This document shows positions 46,507-55,785 of a DNA stretch of 64,000 nucleotides, piece by piece. Location of the stretch: contig CAWIMY010000002.1 of the NCBI GenBank assembly GCA_963837355.1, forward strand, positions 1,144,587 through 1,208,586, written 5' to 3'. Made by a program: the position numbers and the translations under genes. Numbering within the stretch: the stretch's first letter is position 1; every line of letters begins with the position of its first letter. The stretch is from Aureispira sp963837355. GTDB taxonomy: Bacteria; Bacteroidota; Bacteroidia; Chitinophagales; Saprospiraceae. The notes beneath the pieces are model-generated. The model did not search any database, had not been told where the DNA came from, and worked only from the letters and a program-made list of their open reading frames with translations.

Positions 46507-47739
46507 TTATTTCGGAAACGTCAGTAATTGTTCTCTATAATACTCGTACTGCTTTTTACGAAGTTCTATTTCTCTTGGTAAGCCTTCTTGGATGGACGTG
46601 GTTAAGGTGTCGAATTTATCTAAGATGGTTACTATGCGTTGTTGTTCTTCTAGTGAGGGGACGGGGATTATAATTTTATCTAAATTCTTGGCATTTACAC
46701 GTCTAACTTTTGCACCTTTTGCAAATTTTCTTTTGCTTTTATAGAACGTTGCTGTTTGAGAATAATAAGCTAAAAATTTCCCAATATGTTTTCACTAGGT
46801 CTAAAAATAGTAGCGACCACTACTTACTGCTATTTCTCGTTCCCAAACTAAACCAACAGACTTACTAACATCTTCAACGTTTTCACTTGTATGTCGTTAT
46901 AATCACATTACCTGTATAACTTTGCTTCTACTTTTTTAGCAAATTCATCGGATACAAAAGATATTGTTCTTCTAGTATATGTACCATAATAGGTGTAAAT
47001 TTGTCCATAGTGTATGCTGGAACACCTGATTCAGTAAAATCTGCTTTCTGGTAACCCATTACCACGAACCAATTCTCCAATACCTTCATCCCCCAAAGTC
47101 TTCCATTCCACCTCATTTTCATTAAAGGTTAGTAATTGTTCTCGATAATAGCTATATTGCTTTTTACGGGCTGTAAGCTCTGCTGTAAGCTCTGCTGTAA
47201 GCTCTGCTGTAAGCTGGGTAAAAGTATCTAAAATACGAACTATTTCTTGTTGTATTTGGAGTGATTTTTCTGGGTTATTGGGGCAGGGGATTGGGATTTT
47301 AATTTATTAGTATCATGTATTTAATCCATTGTCGTTATGGATCTCTATCTTCAATACTTGCGTAATAGTAGTGATCCTGAAGTATATAATAAATAAGTAA
47401 ACTAAGACTTTATTGATAGATGTTATTATTTTTAATGATGAAGCCCATTTCACTTTATGAATCAAGGCTCATCCATATTATATGCAAGCTACTAAAACTC
47501 ATCGAAATAATTACTGGTGATCAGAAGTTCTTTATTATATGCCTTATTTCATCTGTAAATCCACAAATGAAAAGTTTTTTCGCCTGCAGATATATTCAGA
47601 CGTTGGAAATCGTCCTATATGTTTTCCGGGACATTTTACTCTGTAATAATTTAGTTGGCTGTTGCACTAACTTGAATAATCTCCCCAAGTGCTTCCACTC
47701 CACCTCAACACCCTCCAACAATTCCTCTAAATAACTCAT
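46507..47739 (-). pseudogene. hsdS: Type I restriction specificity subunit, decayed
   Basis: HsdS recognises the target sequence through two recognition domains joined by conserved helices. The start (MSYLEELLEGVEVEWKHLGR, ATG at 47739) overlaps hsdM by 4 bases as usual. The central conserved helix (LDTFTQLTAELTAELTAE then ARKKQYSYYREQLL) and the C-terminal helix (LEEQQRIVTILDKFDTL to REQLLTF) are readable. The two recognition domains between them are scattered over several frames with many stops, too many for base-call errors. The reading frame is lost even though the overall length of 1233 bp is normal. The R-M system should therefore be inactive unless another hsdS acts in trans. Confidence 0.9.
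47171..47215 (-). repeat. 12-bp tandem repeats encoding the TAEL spacer of HsdS
   Basis: CTGTAAGCTCTG repeats at 47171, 47183 and 47195, with a partial fourth copy to 47215. On the coding strand this gives LTAELTAELTAEL. The EcoR124I and EcoR124II specificity subunits differ only in having two or three TAEL units, which changes the spacer of the recognised site by one base pair; this is the same kind of tract. Confidence 0.92.
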
Positions 47740-49283
47740 ACTTCAATCTCCTTTACAATATTATCAATAGCAGCACGCAGTTGATCTATCTTTTTTACGG
47801 TTTTAGCCACGTCTTTATTGAGCTGCTCAATATCGATCTTCTCTCGTGTATCTTTAGCTTCTACATAGCTGCTGACCGATAAGTTATAATCGTTTTCGGC
47901 TATTTTAGTATTGTCTATGCTAGTGGCTACATGAGCGACGTCTTCTTTAGCATCGAACAGCTGCATAATCTGCTCAATGTGTTTCTCCTCCAGTTCGTTG
48001 TTGTTGGTTACCTTTTTAAAGAAATCTTCCCCCGTCGCGTCTATAAATTGGGTGGTATTATCGGCTTTATGTTTAGAAAGCACTAGAAGCGTTACCGCAA
48101 TGGAGGTCCCATAAAATAGATTGGGCGCTAAGGCAATAATGGTTTCTACGTAATTATTATCTACCAGATACTTTCTAATCTTTTTTTCTGCTCCTCCCCG
48201 ATAAAAAATACCTGGAAAACAGACCAGCGCGGCTCTACCTTTGCTGGATAGGTAACTTAAGGAATGCAGTACAAAGGCGAAATCTGCTTTAGACTTAGGC
48301 GCTAAGACCCCCGCAGGGGCAAAACGGTCGTCGTTGATGAGGGTAGGGTCAGCGTCCCCTATCCACTTGACAGAATAGGGCGGATTGGAGACAATCGCAT
48401 CAAACGGCTTCTCGTCCCCCAATGCTGGATTGATCAAGGTATTTCCCAGTACTATCTGAAACTTATCGTAGTTGATGTTGTGCAAGAACATGTTCATACG
48501 CGCTAAATTATAGGTAGTATGGTTGATTTCCTGCCCAAAAAAGCCTTCTTCTATAATATGGCTGTCAAAATGTTTTTTGGCTTGTAAGAGCAACGACCCT
48601 GAACCTGCGGCGGGATCGTAAATTTTATTGACCGTCGTTTGTTGGTGCATGGCCAATTGAGCAATCAACTTAGAGACACTTTGTGGGGTAAAAAACTCTC
48701 CACCAGATTTGCCCGCGTTGGCCGCGTAGTTTGAGATTAAAAACTCGTAAGCATCGCCAAACAAATCGATTTGGTTGTCCTCAAAGTTACCCAAATTCAA
48801 GCCCTCCACGCCTTTTAAAACAGCGGTCAATCGGCCATTCTTATTGTCAACCGTATTACCCAGTCGGTTACTAGTCGTATCAAAATCGGCAAAGAGTCCC
48901 TTGATGTCGTCTTCTGATGGATAGCCAATAGCAGAACTTTCTATAGCGGTAAATACGGCCGCCAAATCTGTATTCAGATTCTTGTTGTCTTTGGCCTCCT
49001 TAACGACATTGACAAAAAGCTGACTGGGATAAATAAAATAGCCCTTTGTTTTAACCGCATCTTCTTTGATGGCTGGGGTAATGACCTCGTCGGACAAGTT
49101 TGGATAGTCCACACTTTCATCCCCTCCTTGAATATAATCGGTAAAATTTTCACTGATGAAACGATAGAACAAGGTTCCTAAGACAAAATGTTTAAAATCC
49201 CATCCATCTACAGATCCCCGCACGTCATTGGCAATTTTCCAAATTTGATTCTGTAATTCGGCTCTTTGATTGTTACTGGTCAT
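47736..49283 (-). CDS. hsdM: Type I restriction-modification methyltransferase subunit M
   Basis: Adenine-N6 methyltransferase subunit. The 515-residue product has the SAM-binding motif I, YDPAAGSGSLLLQ near residue 225, and the catalytic NPPY motif (FDAIVSNPPYSVKW) near 300, with the HsdM N-terminal helical domain (IWKIANDVRGSVDGWDFKHF) before them. The C-terminus ends with a coiled coil that contacts HsdS. It overlaps hsdS by 4 bases (ATGA). With hsdS broken, host DNA is probably neither methylated nor cut by this system. Confidence 0.95.
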   Translation of the reverse strand: MTSNNQRAELQNQIWKIANDVRGSVDGWDFKHFVLGTLFYRFISENFTDYIQGGDESVDYPNLSDEVITPAIKEDAVKTKGYFIYPSQLFVNVVKEAKDNKNLNTDLAAVFTAIESSAIGYPSEDDIKGLFADFDTTSNRLGNTVDNKNGRLTAVLKGVEGLNLGNFEDNQIDLFGDAYEFLISNYAANAGKSGGEFFTPQSVSKLIAQLAMHQQTTVNKIYDPAAGSGSLLLQAKKHFDSHIIEEGFFGQEINHTTYNLARMNMFLHNINYDKFQIVLGNTLINPALGDEKPFDAIVSNPPYSVKWIGDADPTLINDDRFAPAGVLAPKSKADFAFVLHSLSYLSSKGRAALVCFPGIFYRGGAEKKIRKYLVDNNYVETIIALAPNLFYGTSIAVTLLVLSKHKADNTTQFIDATGEDFFKKVTNNNELEEKHIEQIMQLFDAKEDVAHVATSIDNTKIAENDYNLSVSSYVEAKDTREKIDIEQLNKDVAKTVKKIDQLRAAIDNIVKEIEV

Positions 49284-49624
49284 TGTAATTTTTAGTAATT
49301 TTTTTAGTTTGGCTGCTGTGCTGGTCGTCCAATAGGACTTTGATTCTAGTTCTTTCGTTCAAGGCAAGGTTATTACGAATATATGTTGAGTAAAAAAAAC
49401 ACCCTGAACTTATGAAGAAACAAGCCATCCACAACAGCACGCTTAAAGTTAATCAATTAACGAGTTTAACAGCGCAAGGATACGAGACTATTTTACAAGC
49501 ATGTTCCAAGTTATGATGCTCTGTTTAAAGAGGAGGTAATAAAAACACTCAAGACCAAGGTTTAAGCACTTTGAAGTTTATCCTACATTACAGACTTAGT
49601 AAAAACACAATACGGATTCTGAAG
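49284..49624. other. Intergenic region upstream of hsdM
   Basis: No clear gene. It holds a 34-codon frame at 49412-49516 (MKKQAIHNSTLKVNQLTSLT and on) that could be a small peptide or the remnant of a larger gene; there is too little to decide. The hsdM promoter should lie here on the minus strand but no convincing box was found. Confidence 0.25.
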
Positions 49625-49787
49625 AGCGGTATTCCTCCCCGCTAAGGCGGGACAGGCTCTCAGGAGCGCGCCGACTAGTAGCGCAAGGACAACACCTTTG
49701 CACTACTAGTGCCAGCCCGAGTTCTGAAAAAAAGAAATCATTTCACCAGCCGTTACATTATTCCCTTCGGTCAGGAGAAAAGTGCTG
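49625..49787 (+). repeat. Accessory-region repeat, copy B
   Basis: Same orientation and nearly the same sequence as copy A (41235-41402), beginning AGCGGTATTCCTCCCCGCT. With copy A it brackets the type I locus and the MITE-like element. A coding remnant follows directly. Confidence 0.8.
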
Positions 49788-49794
49788 TCACGCT

Positions 49795-49989
49795 ACTGGG
49801 CTGCCCTACTCGCAGCTCCTTTATACCACAGGTATAAGCCAACCCGACGGCGGTTCCCGTCCTCACAGTCTGCGTTTTGAGCACTACACCGCCCTCGCCG
49901 CACGCACCAACGGCGAAACCCTTGCTCCAATGGTTTGCCAATTGTTAGATACCTACGACTCCGATGCCATTCAAGCCCGCGCTCAATAG
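49795..49989 (+). pseudogene. C-terminal coding remnant beside repeat copy B
   Basis: An open stretch without a start encodes about 64 residues, including LLYTTGISQPDGG, HYTALAARTNGETLAPMVCQ and LLDTYDSDAIQARAQ, ending at TAG 49987. Its GC content and codon use look like a real gene's end. I cannot identify the parent. Degenerate similarity near 41465-41510 suggests that copy A carried the same fragment. Confidence 0.35.
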
Positions 49990-50273
49990 CAAGTCTCCCA
50001 AACGTATCCCCCTTCTGACCCAGAAGCTAGAGGGGCGTTGTATATAAATTTTTCTAGAGATTGTCTATTGCTGTATGAAATTATAATAAACGCATACGTT
50101 GAGGGTTATTTTGAACGACACAGTCAACAATTCACTCTGAAATTTAGGTCAACTATTGAAGTTTTATTTACTTTGCAGGTATTCTTTTATACTGTGCTTG
50201 TGTGCAATACTTGTTTTTTTCTCCTATCTAATTATTCCCCAAAAAAAACGGTTTATTCATTAACACACATACC

Positions 50274-52481
50274 ATGCACAACAAAAACTTATTGTTTGTT
50301 CTCAATTGTGGTCGCTCCGGTTCTACTCTTTTAAAAAACATGCTGGATCAGCACACGGCTATTTTCGCGCCCGCAGAGCTACACCTTTGGCACTATGACC
50401 ACCTTACCGATCTCACCGACCATTTGCGCTTTACTTCCTTGGCAAAGGGTTTAGAACAGGCATTGACCAAATTGCACCAAGACGAGGCGAAAGCTAAAGC
50501 ACTGGTTCAACAGTTCACCATTGAAAAGACCCCGATTCCGATGATTATGGACCACTTCATGACCCATCTACAGGAAGGCATTATGGTGGATAAAAGCCCT
50601 AGTTATCCATACAATCGGGCTACTTTGGATCGAATGGCAGCTTACGGGGCTGCTTCTGGGGTACGCCCAAAGTATCTATTTTTGCACCGACATCCCATTG
50701 ATGTCTTCCAATCCATGCTGTCCATCCAACTGGACAAGACCTTTCGGGTTTTTGACATAAATGGCGCCCGAATGCGCCGTCGAGCCATACCGCCTACCTC
50801 TAATTTATTTTTGGCTTACGAGCCTACCTCCGACAATCCTTGCCAAACGCCTTTGCAAATTGCTCAATCCAACTATTGCCTCAGCAACGAAAAAATACTG
50901 ACGTTTTTGGAAACCATTCCAGCAGAAGACCGACTAACCGTTCGGTACGAAGATCTCATCTTGGATCCCGTAGGGGAGTTGGCGCGTATTTGTACCCTGC
51001 TCGGCATCGAACCAGAACCAAACATGCTACATCCCTTCTCCAATAAATCGGGTGCCGTGCGCGTCGCCAATGAGGTGGGTGACATCCATTACGAGCAGTA
51101 CAAAGCACTAGACACGAGTCTAGTCGAAGGGTGGCGTCAGCAGTACACCAAGTGGGCGGAAGCTACCTACACCGCAGCTACTTTGCGCATTGCTGAGCGG
51201 TTGGGGTATGAGCTACCAGCCGCTCCGTGTACCGCGCCTGCTACCTTATCTCAAGCGGTTTATCACAAACGCGGACAAGGGCTATCCCAAACCTTTATTG
51301 AAATAAGTCGGTACTACGATGCCTCACAATTGCCCTTTGAAGAGGCGCGATTCGCACAGGCGTTGGAGACGTGTCTGCACCAGCATAAGGGATTGCGCTG
51401 CCAACCTATCATGACTTCTAAGGGACTATACAATTACTATCCAGCGGTGTCAACGGGGCTACCATTTGCCTATGTGGATGCCCTGTCGAGTACTCAACTA
51501 GAGACGCACAAACGTCAACTGATTGAACAGTACAAAATGAGCGTGCCCGAGTCGGATGCGCCTCGATTTTTTGTGTGGGTAATCAAACAGCAAGAGAACC
51601 GCTACGAGGTGGTCTACCTATTTGACCACTTCATTGCTGATGGCTATAGCATCCAATTGTTTCATCGCCTACTGTGGGATACTTATCAAGGACAACCTAC
51701 AAAGGCGACGCCTTTAGTCGCCCAGTTGCAGCAGCACTACCAAACGGCGACCCCATCACTCTATAGCGAGGTATTGAGCGATTACCACCGCGCGGATGCT
51801 ACCAGTGTTTTTACCCAACAAACCCTCCAAACCAACACGAGTAGTACGGTTCAGACTGTTCAAACAAAGACCTTAATGTTACCCATCACAAAGAACCCCC
51901 CATTTACCTTTCACAACACCGAAGCGCTGTATAGCTTGTACCGAGCAGTGGCACAGCTCTATGAGACAGACCGCGTTAGTATAAGCTTGCGCAACAACCG
52001 CCGTACTGTCTACGGAACCACTTATTTGGGTTTTGTAGCAGGCGACTATCCTCTGTGCGTAGCGGTGGACAGCGAAACGACGGCTGATACCTTTAGACGG
52101 GATCTCAAACAATACATGCGTCAACTTCCCCTCAAAAGCATCGCCTACGACGAGTTATTTTTGGACGATCAAGTCGCGGACCTCCCTCATGTCTGTGGTC
52201 TGCGGTACAATTATTTTCCAATGGTTGGCGCTGGATCAAAAGGGGCATTTTCTGAAACAAAAGGTCTATTGCACCGCAGCTCCGAAACCCCTATGGATTA
52301 CCTCGTGGATGTATTAGTGCGGGATTACCAGACCCATCTCCAACTGATCGTTCGCTACAATGCAACTTTGATAGCTGCCCCAAAAATTGAACTACTCTGC
52401 AACTACTGGACCCAATGGTTATTGGGGGCATTGGTTACCAACGAGCAGACTTCCTCACCATCAACAACACCTTCCTTATGA
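50274..52481 (+). CDS. Sulfotransferase fused to a condensation-like (HxxxD) domain
   Basis: The 735-residue product joins two enzymes. Residues 1-310 are a sulfotransferase: the PAPS 5'-phosphosulfate loop is LNCGRSGSTLLKNMLDQH and the 3'-phosphate site PKYLFLHRHPIDVFQSML, with a later LTVRYEDLILDPVGEL typical of the fold. Residues about 330-725 resemble the chloramphenicol-acetyltransferase/condensation superfamily, with the catalytic motif as DHFIADG (His452, Asp456) where NRPS C domains have HHxxxDG, and later a segment with YGTTYLGFVAGDYPLCV. Such domains make ester or amide bonds. I infer transfer of both a sulfate and an acyl group to one product. There is no carrier or adenylation domain here. 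The next gene overlaps it by 4 bases. Confidence 0.75.
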   Translation: MHNKNLLFVLNCGRSGSTLLKNMLDQHTAIFAPAELHLWHYDHLTDLTDHLRFTSLAKGLEQALTKLHQDEAKAKALVQQFTIEKTPIPMIMDHFMTHLQEGIMVDKSPSYPYNRATLDRMAAYGAASGVRPKYLFLHRHPIDVFQSMLSIQLDKTFRVFDINGARMRRRAIPPTSNLFLAYEPTSDNPCQTPLQIAQSNYCLSNEKILTFLETIPAEDRLTVRYEDLILDPVGELARICTLLGIEPEPNMLHPFSNKSGAVRVANEVGDIHYEQYKALDTSLVEGWRQQYTKWAEATYTAATLRIAERLGYELPAAPCTAPATLSQAVYHKRGQGLSQTFIEISRYYDASQLPFEEARFAQALETCLHQHKGLRCQPIMTSKGLYNYYPAVSTGLPFAYVDALSSTQLETHKRQLIEQYKMSVPESDAPRFFVWVIKQQENRYEVVYLFDHFIADGYSIQLFHRLLWDTYQGQPTKATPLVAQLQQHYQTATPSLYSEVLSDYHRADATSVFTQQTLQTNTSSTVQTVQTKTLMLPITKNPPFTFHNTEALYSLYRAVAQLYETDRVSISLRNNRRTVYGTTYLGFVAGDYPLCVAVDSETTADTFRRDLKQYMRQLPLKSIAYDELFLDDQVADLPHVCGLRYNYFPMVGAGSKGAFSETKGLLHRSSETPMDYLVDVLVRDYQTHLQLIVRYNATLIAAPKIELLCNYWTQWLLGALVTNEQTSSPSTTPSL

Positions 52482-53368
52482 AACGATCAATAGAACTGGC
52501 CATGGCGCAGTGGTCATACCGCTATTTCAAACGAACCCGAAAACGCCGCCTACCCGAGATCAGTCGAGCACTCGCCCCGACAATCGCACCCCGGTGGGTC
52601 ACCCTGAGTGAGTGGTTGCAAGCAGCACCAGAGCGCTTGGACTTGATCTATCTGCTGGGGCCGCGCTGGAATTGCAGTGGCTTGCTGGCCTTCGGTCAAC
52701 GCTTTGATGTCCAAGAGCAAATCGCTATTGATGTATCGGTCATTCGCGATCAAGCGCCCTATTGGACGGTGGTGGTCTACGACCAAGCCTTGCGCACCAT
52801 TGTTTCCATTGGCAGCAACCAAAACTTGGACCCTACAGCGCCGCGCGTAATACACACCGTACCACCTGGAAACTATTTTATCGTGCTTCGCTACTATGAA
52901 ACACCAGTTCGCACACCGTTGCCCGCTGTTTATGCCGACGGCGTATTGGTTATTCCCGAGGGCTTGATGGAGCAGGAGCAAGATCAATACGATGCAGTGT
53001 TGCGCCGAGTGGCTCGTCGAAAGCGTCGCGTGCAGGATCTCCTGCTGCAACTACACAGTTATCTATACCTAAAACACCGACAAACTCTAGACCCAGATTT
53101 TGTATACCGTATGTATTTGCCAGTAGGCAATCCAGAAACCCATTTTCAATTTGACTGCATAGAGAAGGGGCAGCGGCTGATCTTTCAACAATCCCCCGAG
53201 GTTCACTCTTACATCTCCTTTTATGATCGCTGTAGCTTGCCAGTGCATTGGCAAAAGTTGGATCGAGATCAAGAATTGATTGCACCCAGCACGGGCAGCT
53301 ATTTGATTCGCAACATCTCCAACGCGACTGCACCTCTACTACCTACCGTAGAGCACCGTCCAAGTTAG
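52478..53368 (+). CDS. Unknown protein translationally coupled to the fusion enzyme
   Basis: The ATG at 52478 overlaps the preceding TGA (ATGA), so it is translationally coupled. The 296-residue product has no signal peptide. The first 40 residues are basic (YFKRTRKRRLPEISRALAPT). Two separated beta-rich segments follow, WTVVVYDQALRTIVSIGSNQ with NYFIVLRYYETPVRTPLPAV, and later FVYRMYLPVGNPETHFQFDC with HSYISFYDRCSLPVHWQKLD. The region between them is Arg-rich and helical (VLRRVARRKRRVQDLL). I do not recognise a named family with confidence; the layout recalls cyanobacterial proteins of unknown function found beside sulfotransferases. Its job is probably tied to the same product. Confidence 0.65.
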   Translation: MKRSIELAMAQWSYRYFKRTRKRRLPEISRALAPTIAPRWVTLSEWLQAAPERLDLIYLLGPRWNCSGLLAFGQRFDVQEQIAIDVSVIRDQAPYWTVVVYDQALRTIVSIGSNQNLDPTAPRVIHTVPPGNYFIVLRYYETPVRTPLPAVYADGVLVIPEGLMEQEQDQYDAVLRRVARRKRRVQDLLLQLHSYLYLKHRQTLDPDFVYRMYLPVGNPETHFQFDCIEKGQRLIFQQSPEVHSYISFYDRCSLPVHWQKLDRDQELIAPSTGSYLIRNISNATAPLLPTVEHRPS

Positions 53369-53628
53369 GGCGGCGGTGTTCCCAACACGTCGGGACAGAC
53401 CCCCGCTAGCGCAGGTGTTCTGGATGCAACGGGGTTAGCTCAAGAGTTGCGCCAGCGGGGGTTACGTGTTTCCTGGAATGCAGTCACAAGTCACCGCTTA
53501 TCAAAGCTGCAAATTTTTGGAAGTGGCGCAAGCTCAAGACTTGCGCCAGCGGGGGCAGTTGGTTACAGCTTTATACAATCCCACTAAAAAAGAGCTGCTC
53601 AAAGCTTAGATATTATCTCCTGTATCCC
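53369..53628 (+). repeat. Repeat fragment and duplicated coding scrap
   Basis: Positions 53371-53398 resemble the start of repeats A and B (GGCGGTGTTCCC, then GTCGGGACAGAC). A 25-base segment, AGCTCAAGAGTTGCGCCAGC plus five G, occurs at 53437-53461 and again with one change at 53531-53555. The second lies in a frame ending VAQAQDLRQRGQLVTALYNP and TKKELLKA, stop at about 53609; the first in the similar GLAQELRQRGLRVSW. These look like duplicated remains of a gene's 3' end. Confidence 0.5.
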
Positions 53629-53973
53629 TTATTGCTTCTCCTTTCTCAAATCAAAACGATAAATCAAATCGCCTCCAAAATAGAACGCATTTTCAAAATC
53701 AGGATTCAGTTTGTTTCTATCATCTCCACTTTGGGCGGCCACAGTCATTTCTTCCAACATAGCTGTAGCGATAAAAAAGACAGGTTCATAATCCCCCTTG
53801 GCTAAATACTTTTCTGCGCGCGCTAGCAATGGTTTTGTAGAACTATCCACATATTTCATTGTTGACCAACTAATCCAACCATCATTTCCTCTGGCCGTTT
53901 CTACTATGGAATAGATTTGCTTTTGATAAGCCTCTTTAGATTGGGTTCGACTCAAATGCCCAAAAGAGGCCAA
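53629..53973 (-). CDS. Hypothetical protein, probably a fragment
   Basis: A TTG start gives 114 residues, but the frame is open a little further and the beginning looks truncated. The sequence has YQKQIYSIVETARGNDGWIS, TKPLLARAEKYLAKGDYEPV and FFIATAMLEEMTVAAQSGDD, a helix-repeat pattern that resembles the region following SWIM zinc fingers in larger proteins. That would make it a C-terminal remnant; the similarity is only by eye. Confidence 0.4.
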   Translation of the reverse strand: MASFGHLSRTQSKEAYQKQIYSIVETARGNDGWISWSTMKYVDSSTKPLLARAEKYLAKGDYEPVFFIATAMLEEMTVAAQSGDDRNKLNPDFENAFYFGGDLIYRFDLRKEKQ

Positions 53974-54013
53974 AAAGTAGTTGCTAAATTTCTTGTCTTA
54001 GTTATATTCAGTA

Positions 54014-54899
54014 CTATTTTAAAAAATCAGGGGCAGCATAGCTCGGGTTGGGGTATTTGTAAAACCCTTCCCCACTGCTTACCCCCATTTTTCCTTTGTC
54101 CATAAATCTGATTTGATTCTAGCAGCCCGATCAAGTCTGCTTTGATCCCCCAACTTTTCCCCCCAAAGCTTACTCACATGGTACGACGTCTGTAAACCTA
54201 TTTTGTCCAAAATGCCAAAAAGGCCCATTTCCGTTCCCATAGCAATCATCCAAGTTTTGTCAATAGTCTCCACATCAGATACTCCGTTAAAAAACAACTC
54301 TTGGGCAGCCGTGAGCAGTGGAATCAGCAAAGTATTGAGGATATAGCCATTTTGCTCTTTGTGTATGGGAATGGGTACCATTCCAATTTCGGCAGCAAAC
54401 TTCACCACGCGTTCAAATATTTCGGGACTCGTGCCTTCGTGTCCCATCACTTCTCCAACATTAGTATCCCATATTCCATTAGCAAAGTGCAGTGCCAAAA
54501 ACTTTTCGGGACGGCCTGTATAAGCCGTATAATCACTCGGCAAAGTGGTAGAAAAATTGTCTTTTTAGGAGCTACCTTGGCCAGCTCTTGATAGAAGCTT
54601 TTTTTAATAGCTACGTCCTCAGGAACAGATTCACTCACCAAGTCCGCGTCCTTTAAGGCTTCCGCCAAATTGGAGGAATAGCTTAATCTACTCAAAGTTT
54701 GTTCGATTGCTTTTTTCGTAGCTCCTCTACTCGTCATAAACAGTTTTGCTTACTGCTTATGCCTGTCTTTACAGGCTTCTAATCCTTTCTAAAAGGCATC
54801 ATAGACCACTACATTAAATCCCATGAAAGCTGTCTGCCATGCAATTTGTGAACCTAATGTTCTTCCTCCTGCAATTGTTACATTTTTTATCTTAATCAT
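54014..54899 (-). pseudogene. 3-hydroxyacyl-CoA dehydrogenase pseudogene
   Basis: The full family length is recognisable on the minus strand. It begins at 54899 with MIKIKNVTIAGGRTLGSQIA, the NAD-binding start where GGG has become GGR, and goes on with FMGFNVVVYDAF. A TAG replaces a Glu codon and later a TAA replaces a Tyr codon. A deletion of about a dozen bases breaks the frame near 54560, between VAPKKTIF and STTLPSDYTAYTGRPEKFLA. The C-terminal part has LHFANGIWDTNVGEVMGHEG and NGYILNTLLIPLLTAAQELF; the frame breaks again near 54103 before MDKGKMGVSSGEGFYKYPNP. With two nonsense changes and two frame breaks it is a true pseudogene. The normal enzyme oxidises 3-hydroxyacyl-CoA in fatty-acid breakdown or butanoate metabolism. 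Confidence 0.9.
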
Positions 54900-55035
54900 A
54901 GTTGATTGTTTTGTTAATTTTTAATGTGCAATGCAATAGTTGATCTATAAAAAATAGTATCGCCCTCAACTTGATAGACTATAATATCCTAAATTCAAGC
55001 TAATTAACACGATCAACCCTATGCTTCATTACTGT

Positions 55036-55257
55036 TCATGTCTTACTGACTCCAAATATTCTACCTATTGCTCGCAAGGATAAGCGCTCTTTGAGGGCTT
55101 TTTTTATTAGCCCTTTCTTCTCCTCTGATATAGTAGGTGTATTCTCCTTGACAAATTGACGAAAGCAGCTTTTACACTGATGATTTTGTTTTCTATAGTA
55201 AGTATGGCCATTCTTTTTTATATTTGTACTCGAGCAACTCGGGCAAGATAGATGCAT
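55036..55257 (-). pseudogene. IS1-family InsA remnant
   Basis: The 73-residue frame has the IS1 InsA zinc finger, CPSCSSTNIKKNGHTYYRKQ with CKSCFRQF, and the helix-turn-helix RAIGRIFGVSKT at its end, where it stops. Normal InsA is about 90 residues and is followed by InsB with the DDE catalytic residues; neither is present. This is the remains of a decayed insertion sequence, the only transposase trace in the window. Confidence 0.85.
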
Positions 55258-55785
55258 AATTTGATTGTTTTGTCACTACCAAATTAGCACTCTTTCCGAG
55301 TTGTTCCTTTTTTTGACCTACTTTTAGCATTACATCTGACTCTCTGCCCCCAATAAAATTTGAATAATTAAGCGAAAATAATTTCAAAGACTTGCTTTTT
55401 AGATTTCTTTAATTTATTTTTGTAGCACCCATTTATGAAGGTCAGTTTAATAACTGACTTTTGAGACCCTTATAGTTAAACCCATTACCCTAATAAAACC
55501 CTTTGTTCGCAGTTGTTTCTTTCCTTGAAAATGGAAAAAGAACGGCGGGCTAAATCCAAGAATATAATTAGTACACTGCCTGTTTATCCTCGTTTCTAAC
55601 GGTGGATTTACTTTTTTGAGTAGATCTCTTCAGGAACATTTTATGTCTTTTGCAGAGGCTCTTGGCCTTCGTAAACAGCTACTGCTTTGTCTTTTTTTGA
55701 ACGCAAAAAAGTGGCATTTTCACCTATCTAGATAGGTGTAGTCTTCTATTGCCTATTATTTAACTTATTGATACGCTAATAACCT
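55258..55785. other. 528-bp intergenic region
   Basis: AT-rich sequence without a supported gene. A short palindromic stretch at about 55724-55740 (ACCTATCTAGATAGGTGT) is visible and could be an operator-like site or a weak hairpin. The region may contain the rest of the IS remnant, but no terminal inverted repeat could be assigned. Confidence 0.3.

Noticed and set aside
47171..47215. Possible CRISPR-like or satellite repeat
   Set aside because: The units are contiguous 12-mers in frame within hsdS and explained by the TAEL spacer.
50038..50334. 98-codon frame before the sulfotransferase fusion
   Set aside because: It overlaps the start of a much better gene and has a Cys/Tyr/Phe-rich product without a domain.
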